Assembly (NCBI GenBank): GCA_964019135.1
Contig: OZ025263.1
Coordinates: 36,124,133-36,188,132 of the forward strand
From: Arenicola marina
Lineage: Eukaryota; Annelida; Polychaeta; Arenicolidae
DNA: 64,000 nt
Direction: 5' to 3'
Shown here in pieces: positions 52,099 through 63,572 of this stretch. A program made the translations under genes and the position numbers. Numbering within the stretch: the stretch's first letter is position 1; every line of letters begins with the position of its first letter. The notes under the pieces were generated by a model. The model was given only the letters and a program-made list of their open reading frames with translations. It was not told the origin of the DNA and searched no databases.

Positions 52099-54261
52099 GG
52101 GCAGGAGACAGGGCCAGACCCTCACTGGGGTCACAGCTACAGGTATAACGGCCAGGGCAGGGGACAGGGCAGACCCACAAACCCCCACTGCGGTCACAGC
52201 TACAAGTATATATCGGCCAGGGCAGGAGATAGGGCCAGACCCCCACTGGGGTCACAGCTACAGGTATAACGGCCATTGCAGGGGACAGGGCCAGACCTAA
52301 AGTCCCCCACTGGGGTTACAGCTACAGGTATAACGGCCAGAGCAGGGGACAGGGCCAGACCCCCACTGGGGTCACAGCTACTGGTATAACGGCCAGGGCA
52401 GGGAGCAGGGCAGACCCACAGACCCCCACTGGGGTCACAGCTACAGGTATAACGGCCAGGGCAGGGGACAGGGTAGACTCACAGACCCCCACTGGGGTTA
52501 CAGCTACAGGTATAACGACCAGGGCAGGGGACAGGGCCAGACCCACAGACCCCCACTGGGGTCACAGCTACAAGGAAAAACGGCCGGGGCTGGAGACGGG
52601 GCAGACCCACAGACCCCCACTGGGGTCACAGCTACAGGTATAACGGCCAGGGCAGGGGACAAGGCAGACCCACAGACCCCCTCTGGGGTTACAGCTACAG
52701 GTATAACGGCCAGGGCAGGGGCAGGGCAGACCCACAGACCCCCACTGGGGTCACAGCTACAGGTATAACGGCCAGGGCAGGGGACAGGGCCAGACCCCAA
52801 CAGGGGTCACAGCTACAGGTATAACGGCCAGGGCAGGGGACAGGGTCAGACCCACAGACCCCCACTGGGGTCACAGCTACAGGTATAACGGCCAGGACAG
52901 GGTACAGGGCCCCAGACCCACAGACCCCCACTGGGGTTACAGCTACAAGTATAACGGCCAGGGCAGGGGACAGGGCCAGACCCTATCTGGGGTCACAGCT
53001 ACAGGTATAACGGCCAGGGCAGGGGACAGGGTCAGACCCACAGACCCCCACTGGGGTCACTGCTACAGGTATAACCGCCAGGGCAGGAGACAGGGCAGAC
53101 TCACAGACCCCCACTGGGGTCGCAGCTACAGGTATAACGGCCAGGGCAGAGGACAGGGCAGACCCACAGACCCCCTCTGGGGTTACAGCTACAGGTATAA
53201 CGGCCAGGGCAGGGGACAGGGCAGACCCACAGACCCCCACTGGGGTCGCAGCTACAGGTATAACGGCCAGGGCAGGCGACAGGGCAGACCCACTGGCCCC
53301 CACTGGGGTCACAGCTACAGGTATAACGGCCAGAGCAGGAGACAGGGCCAGACCCCCACTGGGGTCACAGCTACAGGTATAACGGCCAGGGCAGGGGACA
53401 GGGCAGACCCACAGACCCCCTCTGGGGTTACAGCTACAGGTATAACGGCCAGGGCAGGGGACAGGGTCAGAACCACAGACCCCCACTGGGGTCACAACTA
53501 CAGGTATAATGGTAAGGGCAGGGGACAGGGCAGACCCACAGACCCCCACTGGTGTCACAGCTACAGATATAACGACCAGGGCAGGGGACAGGGCAGACCC
53601 CCAGACCCCACTGGGGTTACAGTTACAGGTATAACGGCCTGGGCAGGGGACAGAGCAGACCCACAGACCCCCACCGGGGTCACAGCTACAGGTATAACGG
53701 CCAGGGCATAGGACAGAGTCAGACCCACAGACCGCCACTGGGGTCACAGCTACAGGTATAACGGCCAGGGCAGGGGACAGGGTCAGACCCCGAGATCCCC
53801 ACTGGGGTCACAGCTACAGGTATAACGGCCAGGGCAGGGGACAGGGCCAGACCCCCAGACCCCCACTGGGGTCACAGCTACAGGTATAACGGCCAGGGCA
53901 GGGGACAGGGCCAGACCCACAGACCCCCACTGAGGTTACAGCTACAGGTATAACGGCCAGGGCAGGGGACAGGGTCAGACCCACAGACCCCCACTGGGGT
54001 CACAGCTACTGGTATAACGGCCAGGGCAGGGGACAGGGCCAGACCCCTACTGGGGTCACAGCTACAGGTATAACGGCCAGGGCAGGGGACAGGGCCAGCC
54101 CCCCACTGGGGTCACAGCTACAGGTATAACGGCCCGGGTAGGGGACAGGGCAGACCCACAGACCCCCACTGGGGTCACAGCTACAGGTATAACGGCCAGG
54201 GCAGGGGACAGGGCAGAAACACAGACCCCCACTGGGGTCACAGCTACAAGTATAACGGCCA
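52099..54261. repeat. 2,163 bp tandem repeat, copy 2
   Basis: This is almost identical to copy 1. The few differences I saw are single bases: GGGGACAGGG here versus GGGGATAGGG near 50,185, ACAGACCCCC versus ACAGGCCCCC near 50,258, and GCCAGCCCCCC near 54,095 versus GCCAGACCCCC. It ends at the GGCAGGAGACAGGCCGAG unit. Confidence 0.9.
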
Positions 54262-55889
54262 GGGCAGGAGACAGGCCGAGACCCCCACTGGGGTCACAGC
54301 TACAGGTATAACGGCCAGGGGAGGGGACAGGTCAGACCCACAGACTCCCACTGGGGTCACAGCTACAGGTATAACGGCCAGTACAGGGGACAGGGCAGAC
54401 CCACAGACCCCCACTGGGGTCACAGCTACAAGTATATATCGGCCAGGGCAGGAGACAGGGCCAGACCCCCACTGGGGTCACAGCTACAGGTGTAACGGCC
54501 AGGGCAGGGGACAGGGCCAGACCCAAAGACTCCCACTGGGGTTACAGCTACAGGTATAACGGCCAGGGCAGGGGACAGGGCCAGACCCCCACTGGGGTCA
54601 CAGCTACAGGTATAACGGCCAGGGCAGGGGACAGGGCAGACCCACAGACCCCCTCTGGGGTCACAGCTACAGGTATAACGGCCAGGGCAGGGGACAGGGG
54701 GGACCCACAGACCCCCACTGGGGTCACAGCTACAGGTATAACTGCCAGGGCAGGGGACAGGGTCATACCCACAGACCCCCACTGGGGTCACAGCCATAGG
54801 TAGGGGACAGGGTCAGACCCACAGACCCCCGCTGGGATCACAGCTACAGGTATAACGGCCAGGGCAGGGGACAGGGCCCCAGACCCACAAACCCCCACTG
54901 GGGTTACAGCTACAAGTATAACGGCCAGGGCAGGAGACAGGGCAGACCCACAGACCCCCACTGGGATCACAGCTACAGGTATAACGGCCAGGGCAGGGGA
55001 CAGGGCCCCAGACCCACAGACCCCCACTGGGGTTACAGCTACAAGTATAACGGCCAGGGCAGGAGACAGGGCAGACCCACAGACCCCCACTGGGGTCGCA
55101 GCTACAGGTATAACGGCCAGGGCAGAGGACAGGGCAGACCCACAGACCCCCTCTGGGGTTACAGCTACAGGTATAACGGCCAGGGCAGGGGACAGGGCAG
55201 ACCCACTGGCCCCCACTGGGGTCACAGCTACAGGTATAACGGCCAGGGCAGGGGACAGGGCAGACCCAGAAACCCCCACTGGGGTCACAGCTACAAGTAT
55301 ATATCGGCCAGGGCAGGAGATAGGGCCAGACCCCCACTGGGGTCACAGCTACAGGTATAACGGCCATTGCAGGGGACAGGGCCAGACCCAAAGACCCCCA
55401 CTGGGGTCACAGCTACAGGTATAACGGCCAGGGCAGGGGACAGGGCAGACCCACAGACCCCCACTGGGGTCACAGCTACAAGTATGTCGGCCAGGGCAGG
55501 GGACAGGGCCAGACCCCCACTGGGGTCACAGCTACAAGTATGACGGCCAGGGCAGGGGACAGGGCCAGACCCCCACTGGGGTCACAGCTACAGGTATAAC
55601 GGCCAGGGCAGGGGACAGGGCCAGACCCCCACTGGGGACACAGCTACAGGTATAACGGCCAGGGTAGGGGACAGGGCAGACCCACAGACCCCCACTGGGG
55701 TCACAGCTACAGGTATAACGGCCAGGGCAGGAGACAGGGCCAGACCCTCACTGGGGTCACAGCTACAGGTATAACGGCCAGGGCAGGGGACAGGGCAGAC
55801 CCACAAACCCCCACTGCGGTCACAGCTACAAGTATATATCGGCCAGGGCAGGAGATAGGGCCAGACCCCCACTGGGGTCACAGCTACAG
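53750..55889. repeat. 2,134 bp tandem repeat, copy 1
   Basis: The GACCCCGAGATCCCC landmark (its preceding TCAG at 53,783) recurs at 55,917. The block includes the 50 bp deleted unit, two GGGCCCCAGACCC units and a GTATGTCGG unit. It overlaps the end of the previous 2,163 bp repeat, so the two duplications used different breakpoints in the same sequence. Confidence 0.9.
54799..54848. repeat. 50 bp unit with a 14 bp deletion
   Basis: CAGCCATAGG runs straight into TAGGGGACAGG, so the TATAACGGCC part of the unit is missing. The identical defect recurs at 56,933-56,982, exactly 2,134 bp later, and marks the 2,134 bp duplication as later than the deletion. Confidence 0.9.
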
Positions 55890-58024
55890 GTATAACGGCC
55901 AGGGCAGGGGACAGGGTCAGACCCCGAGATCCCCACTGGGGTCACAGCTACAGGTATAACGGCCAGGGCAGGGGACAGGGCCAGACCCCCAGACCCCCAC
56001 TGGGGTCACAGCTACAGGTATAACGGCCAGGGCAGGGGACAGGGCCAGACCCACAGACCCCCACTGAGGTTACAGCTACAGGTATAACGGCCAGGGCAGG
56101 GGACAGGGTCAGACCCACAGACCCCCACTGGGGTCACAGCTACTGGTATAACGGCCAGGGCAGGGGACAGGGCCAGACCCCTACTGGGGTCACAGCTACA
56201 GGTATAACGGCCAGGGCAGGGGACAGGGCCAGCCCCCCACTGGGGTCACAGCTACAGGTATAACGGCCCGGGTAGGGGACAGGGCAGACCCACAGACCCC
56301 CACTGGGGTCACAGCTACAGGTATAACGGCCAGGGCAGGGGACAGGGCAGAAACACAGACCCCCACTGGGGTCACAGCTACAAGTATAACGGCCAGGGCA
56401 GGAGACAGGCCGAGACCCCCACTGGGGTCACAGCTACAGGTATAACGGCCAGGGGAGGGGACAGGTCAGACCCACAGACTCCCACTGGGGTCACAGCTAC
56501 AGGTATAACGGCCAGTACAGGGGACAGGGCAGACCCACAGACCCCCACTGGGGTCACAGCTACAAGTATATATCGGCCAGGGCAGGAGACAGGGCCAGAC
56601 CCCCACTGGGGTCACAGCTACAGGTGTAACGGCCAGGGCAGGGGACAGGGCCAGACCCAAAGACTCCCACTGGGGTTACAGCTACAGGTATAACGGCCAG
56701 GGCAGGGGACAGGGCCAGACCCCCACTGGGGTCACAGCTACAGGTATAACGGCCAGGGCAGGGGACAGGGCAGACCCACAGACCCCCTCTGGGGTCACAG
56801 CTACAGGTATAACGGCCAGGGCAGGGGACAGGGGGGACCCACAGACCCCCACTGGGGTCACAGCTACAGGTATAACTGCCAGGGCAGGGGACAGGGTCAT
56901 ACCCACAGACCCCCACTGGGGTCACAGCCATAGGTAGGGGACAGGGTCAGACCCACAGACCCCCGCTGGGATCACAGCTACAGGTATAACGGCCAGGGCA
57001 GGGGACAGGGCCCCAGACCCACAGACCCCCACTGGGGTTACAGCTACAAGTATAACGGCCAGGGCAGGAGACAGGGCAGACCCACAGACCCCCACTGGGA
57101 TCACAGCTACAGGTATAACGGCCAGGGCAGGGGACAGGGCCCCAGACCCACAGACCCCCACTGGGGTTACAGCTACAAGTATAACGGCCAGGGCAGGAGA
57201 CAGGGCAGACCCACAGACCCCCACTGGGGTCGCAGCTACAGGTATAACGGCCAGGGCAGAGGACAGGGCAGACCCACAGACCCCCTCTGGGGTTACAGCT
57301 ACAGGTATAACGGCCAGGGCAGGGGACAGGGCAGACCCACTGGCCCCCACTGGGGTCACAGCTACAGGTATAACGGCCAGGGCAGGGGACAGGGCAGACC
57401 CAGAAACCCCCACTGGGGTCACAGCTACAAGTATATATCGGCCAGGGCAGGAGATAGGGCCAGACCCCCACTGGGGTCACAGCTACAGGTATAACGGCCA
57501 TTGCAGGGGACAGGGCCAGACCCAAAGACCCCCACTGGGGTCACAGCTACAGGTATAACGGCCAGGGCAGGGGACAGGGCAGACCCACAGACCCCCACTG
57601 GGGTCACAGCTACAAGTATGTCGGCCAGGGCAGGGGACAGGGCCAGACCCACACTGGGGTCACAGCTACAAGTATGACGGCCAGGGCAGGGGACAGGGCC
57701 AGACCCCCACTGGGGTCACAGCTACAGGTATAACGGCCAGGGCAGGGGACAGGGCCAGACCCCCACTGGGGACACAGCTACAGGTATAACGGCCAGGGTA
57801 GGGGACAGGGCAGACCCACAGACCCCCACTGGGGTCACAGCTACAGGTATAACGGCCAGGGCAGGAGACAGGGCCAGACCCTCACTGGGGTCACAGCTAC
57901 AGGTATAACGGCCAGGGCAGGGGACAGGGCAGACCCACAAACCCCCACTGCGGTCACAGCTACAAGTATATATCGGCCAGGGCAGGAGATAGGGCCAGAC
58001 CCCCACTGGGGTCACAGCTACAGG
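55890..58024. repeat. 2,134 bp tandem repeat, copy 2
   Basis: This is the copy of 53,750-55,889. Only isolated base differences were seen, such as GACCCACACTGG near 57,648 versus GACCCCCACTGG. The junction is near 55,890, where ATAACGGCCAGGG replaces the ATAACGGCCATTGC expected from the older order seen at 58,030. Confidence 0.9.
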
Positions 58025-58476
58025 TATAACGGCCATTGCAGGGGACAGGGCCAGACCTAAAGTCCCCCACTGGGGTTACAGCTACAGGTATAACGGCCAG
58101 AGCAGGGGACAGGGCCAGACCCCCACTGGGGTCACAGCTACTGGTATAACGGCCAGGGCAGGGAGCAGGGCAGACCCACAGACCCCCACTGGGGTCACAG
58201 CTACAGGTATAACGGCCAGGGCAGGGGACAGGGTAGACTCACAGACCCCCACTGGGGTTACAGCTACAGGTATAACGGCCAGGGCAGGGGACAGGGCCAG
58301 ACCCACAGACCCCCACTGGGGTCACAGCTACAGGTATAACGGCCAGGGCAGGGGACAGGGCCAGACCCCAACAGGGGTCACAGCTACAGGTATAACGGCC
58401 AGGGCAGGGGACAGGGTCAGACCCACAGACCCCCACTGGGGTCACAGCTACAGGTATAACGGCCAGGACAGGGTAC

Positions 58477-59612
58477 AGGGCCCCAGACCCACAGACCCCC
58501 ACTGGGGTTACAGCTACAAGTATAACGGCCAGGGCAGGGGACAGGGCCAGACCCTATCTGGGGTCACAGCTACAGGTATAACGGCCAGGGCAGGGGACAG
58601 GGTCAGACCCGCAGACCCCCACTGGGGTCACTGCTACAGGTATAACCGCCAGGGCAGGAGACAGGGCAGACTCACAGACCCCCACTGGGGTCGCAGCTAC
58701 AGGTATAACGGCCAGGGCAGAGGACAGGGCAGACCCACAGCCCCCCTCTGGGGTTACAGCTACAGGTATAACGGCCAGGGCAGGGGACAGGGCAGACCCA
58801 CAGACCCCCACTGGGGTCGCAGCTACAGGTATAACGGCCAGGGCAGGCGACAGGGCAGACCCACTGGCCCCCACTGGGGTCACAGCTACAGGTATAACGG
58901 CCAGAGCAGGAGACAGGGCCAGACCCCCACTGGGGTCACAGCTACAGGTATAACGGCCAGGGCAGGGGACAGGGCAGACCCACAGACCCCCTCTGGGGTT
59001 ACAGCTACAGGTATAACGGCCAGGGCAGGGGACAGGGTCAGAACCACAGACCCCCACTGGGGTCACAACTACAGGTATAATGGTAAGGGCAGGGGACAGG
59101 GCAGACCCACAGACCCCCACTGGTGTCACAGCTACAGATATAACGACCAGGGCAGGGGACAGGGCAGACCCCCAGACCCCACTGGGGTTACAGTTACAGG
59201 TATAACGGCCTGGGCAGGGGACAGAGCAGACCCACAGACCCCCACCGGGGTCACAGCTACAGGTATAACGGCCAGGGCATAGGACAGAGTCAGACCCACA
59301 GACCGCCACTGGGGTCACAGCTACAGGTATAACGGCCAGGGCAGGGGACAGGGTCAGACCCCGAGATCCCCACTGGGGTCACAGCTACAGGTATAACGGC
59401 CAGGGCAGGGGACAGGGCCAGACCCCCAGACCCCCACTGGGGTCACAGCTACAGGTATAACGGCCAGGGCAGGGGACAGGGCCAGACCCACAGACCCCCA
59501 CTGAGGTTACAGCTACAGGTATAACGGCCAGGGCAGGGGACAGGGTCAGACCCACAGACCCCCACTGGGGTCACAGCTACTGGTATAACGGCCAGGGCAG
59601 GGGACAGGGCCA
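58477..59612. repeat. 3,430 bp repeat, copy 1
   Basis: This matches 61,907-63,042 at an offset of 3,430 bp and also 52,906-54,041 at 5,571 bp. Just upstream, 58,082-58,310 matches 52,322-52,550 at 5,760 bp. The 189 bp difference means three units, including the AAGGAAAAACGG marker, have been lost here. Confidence 0.85.
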
Positions 59613-61287
59613 GACCCCTACTGGGGTCACAGCTACAGGTATAACGGCCAGGGCAGGGGACAGGGCCAGACCCCCACTGGGGTCACAGCTACAGGTATAA
59701 CGGCCAGGGTAGGGGACAGGGCAGACCCACAGACCCCCACTGGGGTCACAGCTACAGGTATAACGGCCAGGGCAGGGGAGAGGGCAGAAACACAGACCCC
59801 CACTGGGGTCACAGCTACAAGTATAACGGCCAGGGCAGGAGACCGGCCCAGACCCCCACTGGGGTCACAGCTACAGGTATAACGGCCAGGGGAGGGGACA
59901 GGTCAGACCCACAGACTCCCACTGGGGTCACAGCTACAGGTATAACGGCCAGTACAGGGGACAGGGCAGACCCACAGACCCCCACTGGGGTCACAGCTAC
60001 AAGTATATATCGGCCAGGGCAGGAGACAGGGCCAGACCCCCACTGGGGTCACAGCTACAGGTGTAACGGCCAGGGCAGGGGACAGGGCCAGACCCAAAGA
60101 CTCCCACTGGGGTTACAGTTACAGGTATAACGGCCAGGGCAGGGGACAGGGCCAGACCCCCACTGGGGTCACAGCTACAGGTATAACGGCCAGGGCAGGG
60201 GACAGGGCAGACCCACAGACCCCCTCTGGGGTCACAGCTACAGGTATAACGGCCAGGGCAGGGGACAGGGGGGACCCACAGACCCCCACTGGGGTCACAG
60301 CTACAGGTATAACTGCCAGGGCATGGGACAGGGTCAGACCCACAGACCCCCACTGGGGTCACAGCTACAGGTATAACGGCCAAGGCAGGGGACAGGGTCA
60401 GACCCACAGACCCCCACTGGGGACACAGCTACAGGTATGACGGCCAGGGCAGGGGACAGGGTAGAAACACAGACCCCCAATGGGGTCACAGCTACAGGTA
60501 TAACTACCAGGGCATAGGACAGAGTCAGACCCACAGACCCCCACTGGGGTCACAGCTACAGGTACAACGGCCAGGGCAGGGGACAGGGCAGACCCACATA
60601 CCCCCACTGGGGTCACAGCTACAGGTATAACGGCCAGGGCAGGGGACAGGGCCAGACCCACAGACCCCCCTGGGGTCACAGCTACAAGTATATCGGCCAG
60701 GGCGGGGGACAGGGCCAGACCCCCACTGGGGTCACAGCTACAAGTATGACGGCCAGGGCAGGGGACAGGGCCAGACCCCCACTGGGGTCACAGCTACAGG
60801 TATAACGGCCAGGGCAGGGGACAGGGCCAGACCCCCACTGGGGTCACAGCTACAGGTATAACGGCCAGGGTAGGGGACAGGGCAGACCCACAGACCCCCA
60901 CTGGGGTCACAGCTACAGGTATAACGGCCAGGGGAGGGGACAGGGCAGACCCACAGACCCCCACTGGGGTCACAGCTACAGGTATAACGGCCAGGGCAGG
61001 GGACAGGGCAGACCCACAAACCCCCACTGGGGTCACAGCTACAAGTATATATCGGCCAGGGCAGGAGATAGGGCCAGACCCCCACTGGGGTCACAGCTAC
61101 AGGTATAACGGCCATTGCAGGGGACAGGGCCAGACCCAAAGACCCCCACTGGGGTCACAGCTACAGGTATAACGGCCAGGGCAGGGGACAGGGCAGACCC
61201 ACAGACCCCCACTGGGGTCACAGCTACAAGTATATCGGCCAGGGCAGGGGACAGGGCCAGACCCCCAATGGGGTCACAGCTACAAGT
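59592..61287. repeat. Block E, copy 2
   Basis: This is the copy of 46,540-48,235. It is placed between two members of the 3,430 bp repeat, showing that blocks from distant parts of the array have been interleaved. Confidence 0.85.
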
Positions 61288-61906
61288 ATGACGGCCAGGG
61301 CAGGGGACAGGGCCAGACCCCTACTGGGGTCACAGCTACAGGTATAACGGCCAGGGCAGGGGACAGGGCCAGACCCCCACTGGGGTCACAGCTACAGGTA
61401 TAACGGCCAGGGTAGGGGACAGGGCAGACCCACAGACCCCCACTGGGGTCACAGCTACAGGTATAACGGCCAGGGCAGGAGACAGGGCCAGACCCTCACT
61501 GGGGTCACAGCTACAGGTATAACGGCCAGGGCAGGGGACAGGGCAGACCCACAAACCCCCACTGGGGTCACAGCTACAAGTATATATCGGCCAGGGCAGG
61601 AGATAGGGCCAGACCCCCTCTGGGGTCACAGCTACAGGTATAACGGCCATTGCAGGGGACAGGGCCAGACCCAAAGTCCCCCACTGGGGTTACAGCTACA
61701 GGTATAACGGCCAGGGCAGGGGACAGGGCCAGACCCCCACTGGGGTCACAGCTACAGGTATAACGGCCAGGGTAGGGGGCAGGGCAGACTCACAGACCCC
61801 CACTGGGGTTACAGCTACAGGTATAACGGCCAGGACAGGGTACAGGGCAGACCCCCAGACCCCCACTGGGGTTACAGCTACAGGTATAACGGCCAGGGCA
61901 GGGGAC

Positions 61907-63042
61907 AGGGCCCCAGACCCACAGACCCCCACTGGGGTTACAGCTACAAGTATAACGGCCAGGGCAGGGGACAGGGCCAGACCCTATCTGGGGTCACAGC
62001 TACAGGTATAACGGCCAGGGCAGGGGACAGGGTCAGACCCACAGACCCCCACTGGGGTCACTGCTACAGGTATAACCGCCAGGGCAGGAGACAGGGCAGA
62101 CTCACAGACCCCCACTGGGGTCGCAGCTACAGGTATAACGGCCAGGGCAGAGGACAGGGCAGACCCACAGACCCCCTCTGGGGTTACAGCTACAGGTATA
62201 ACGGCCAGGGCAGGGGACAGGGCAGACCCACAGACCCCCACTGGGGTCGCAGCTACAGGTATAACGGCCAGGGCAGGCGACAGGGCAGACCCACTGGCCC
62301 CCACTGGGGTCACAGCTACAGGTATAACGGCCAGAGCAGGAGACAGGGCCAGACCCCCACTGGGGTCACAGCTACAGGTATAACGGCCAGGGCAGGGGAC
62401 AGGGCAGACCCACAGACCCCCTCTGGGGTTACAGCTACAGGTATAACGGCCAGGGCAGGGGACAGGGTCAGAACCACAGACCCCCACTGGGGTCACAACT
62501 ACAGGTATAATGGTAAGGGCAGGGGACAGGGCAGACCCACAGACCCCCACTGGTGTCACAGCTACAGATATAACGACCAGGGCAGGGGACAGGGCAGACC
62601 CCCAGACCCCACTGGGGTTACAGTTACAGGTATAACGGCCTAGGCAGGGGACAGAGCAGACCCACAGACCCCCACCGGGGTCACAGCTACAGGTATAACG
62701 GCCAGGGCATAGGACAGAGTCAGACCCACAGACCGCCACTGGGGTCACAGCTACAGGTATAACGGCCAGGGCAGGGGACAGGGTCAGACCCCGAGATCCC
62801 CACTGGGGTCACAGCTACAGGTATAACGGCCAGGGCAGGGGACAGGGCCAGACCCCCAGACCCCCACTGGGGTCACAGCTACAGGTATGACGGCCAGGGC
62901 AGGGGACAGGGCCAGACCCACAGACCCCCACTGAGGTTACAGCTACAGGTATAACGGCCAGGGCAGGGGACAGGGTCAGACCCACAGACCCCCACTGGGG
63001 TCACAGCTACTGGTATAACGGCCAGGGCAGGGGACAGGGCCA
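61907..63042. repeat. 3,430 bp repeat, copy 2
   Basis: This carries the same GACCCTATCTGG, AACCGCCAGGG, GACCCACTGGCCCC, AACGACCAGGG, GTTACAGTTACAGG and GACCCCGAGATCCCC unit series as 58,477-59,612. One private change is CGGCCTAGGC near 62,640 (CGGCCTGGGC in the partners). Confidence 0.85.
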
Positions 63043-63531
63043 GACCCACAGACCCCCACTGGGGTCACAGCTGCTGCTTTAACGGCCAGGGCAGATGACA
63101 GGGCCAGACCCACAGACCCCCACTGGGGTCACAGCTACTGGTATAACGGCCAGGGCAGGGGACAGGGCCAGACCCATAGACCCCCACTGGGGTCACAGCT
63201 ACAGGTGTAACGGCCAGGGCAGGAGACAGGGTCAGACCCACCGACCCCCACTGGGTTCACAGCTACAGGTATAACGGCCAGGGCAGGGGACAGGGCCATA
63301 CCCACAGACCCCCACTGGGGTCACAGCTACAGGTATAACGGCCAGAGGAGGGGACAGGGCCAGACCCACAGACCCCCACTGGGGCCACAGCTACAGGTAT
63401 AACGGCCAGGGCAGGGGACAGGGCCAGACCCACAGACCCCCACTGGGGTCACAGCTACAGGTATAACGGCCAGAGCAGGGGACAGGGCCAGACCCACAGA
63501 CCCCCACTGGGGTCACATCTACAGGTACAAC
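62881..63531. repeat. Terminal run of ten 64 bp units and a partial unit
   Basis: Units start every 64 bp exactly from 62,881 to 63,457, and a last 11 bp fragment runs to 63,531. No 56 or 63 bp unit occurs in this run. From about 63,042 the units carry private changes not seen elsewhere: CTGCTGCTTTAACGG at 63,071, GCAGATGACAGG, CACCGACCCC, ACTGGGTTCAC, GGCCAGAGGAGGGG and GGGGCCACAG. This is the array edge and is outside the higher-order blocks. Confidence 0.93.
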
Positions 63532-63572
63532 ATCCGGAAGATCTGGCGTTGATCTGTGGTGGCCTGTTGTGG

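Larger units (their letters stand above)
1..63531. repeat. Giant G/C-rich minisatellite (VNTR) array, about a thousand units, left end not in window
   Basis: The whole span is made of one unit repeated head to tail in a single orientation. Landmarks of the unit, in order on the + strand, are GGTATAACGGCC, AGGGCAGGGGACAGGG, an AGACCCACAGACCC block, CCCACTGGGGTC and ACAGCTACA. Unit lengths are mainly 63, 64 and 56 bp, so the span holds roughly a thousand units. I found no foreign insertion. Base 1 falls inside a unit, so the array continues leftward. The right boundary is where a last partial unit (ACAGGTACAAC) gives way to ATCCGGAAG. The G-rich unit with a GGGCAGG core is typical of vertebrate minisatellites. 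A function is not evident. Confidence 0.98.

Noticed and set aside
1..63531. CRISPR array
   Set aside because: Units are contiguous and nearly identical along their full length. There are no unique spacers, no leader and no cas genes.
1..63531. Centromeric alpha-satellite or telomeric repeat
   Set aside because: The unit length (56-64 bp), the sequence and the lack of a 171 bp period or TTAGGG motif do not fit.
1..63531. PRDM9 hotspot 13-mer (CCNCCNTNNCCNC)
   Set aside because: I looked for this motif on both strands of the consensus unit and did not find a match.
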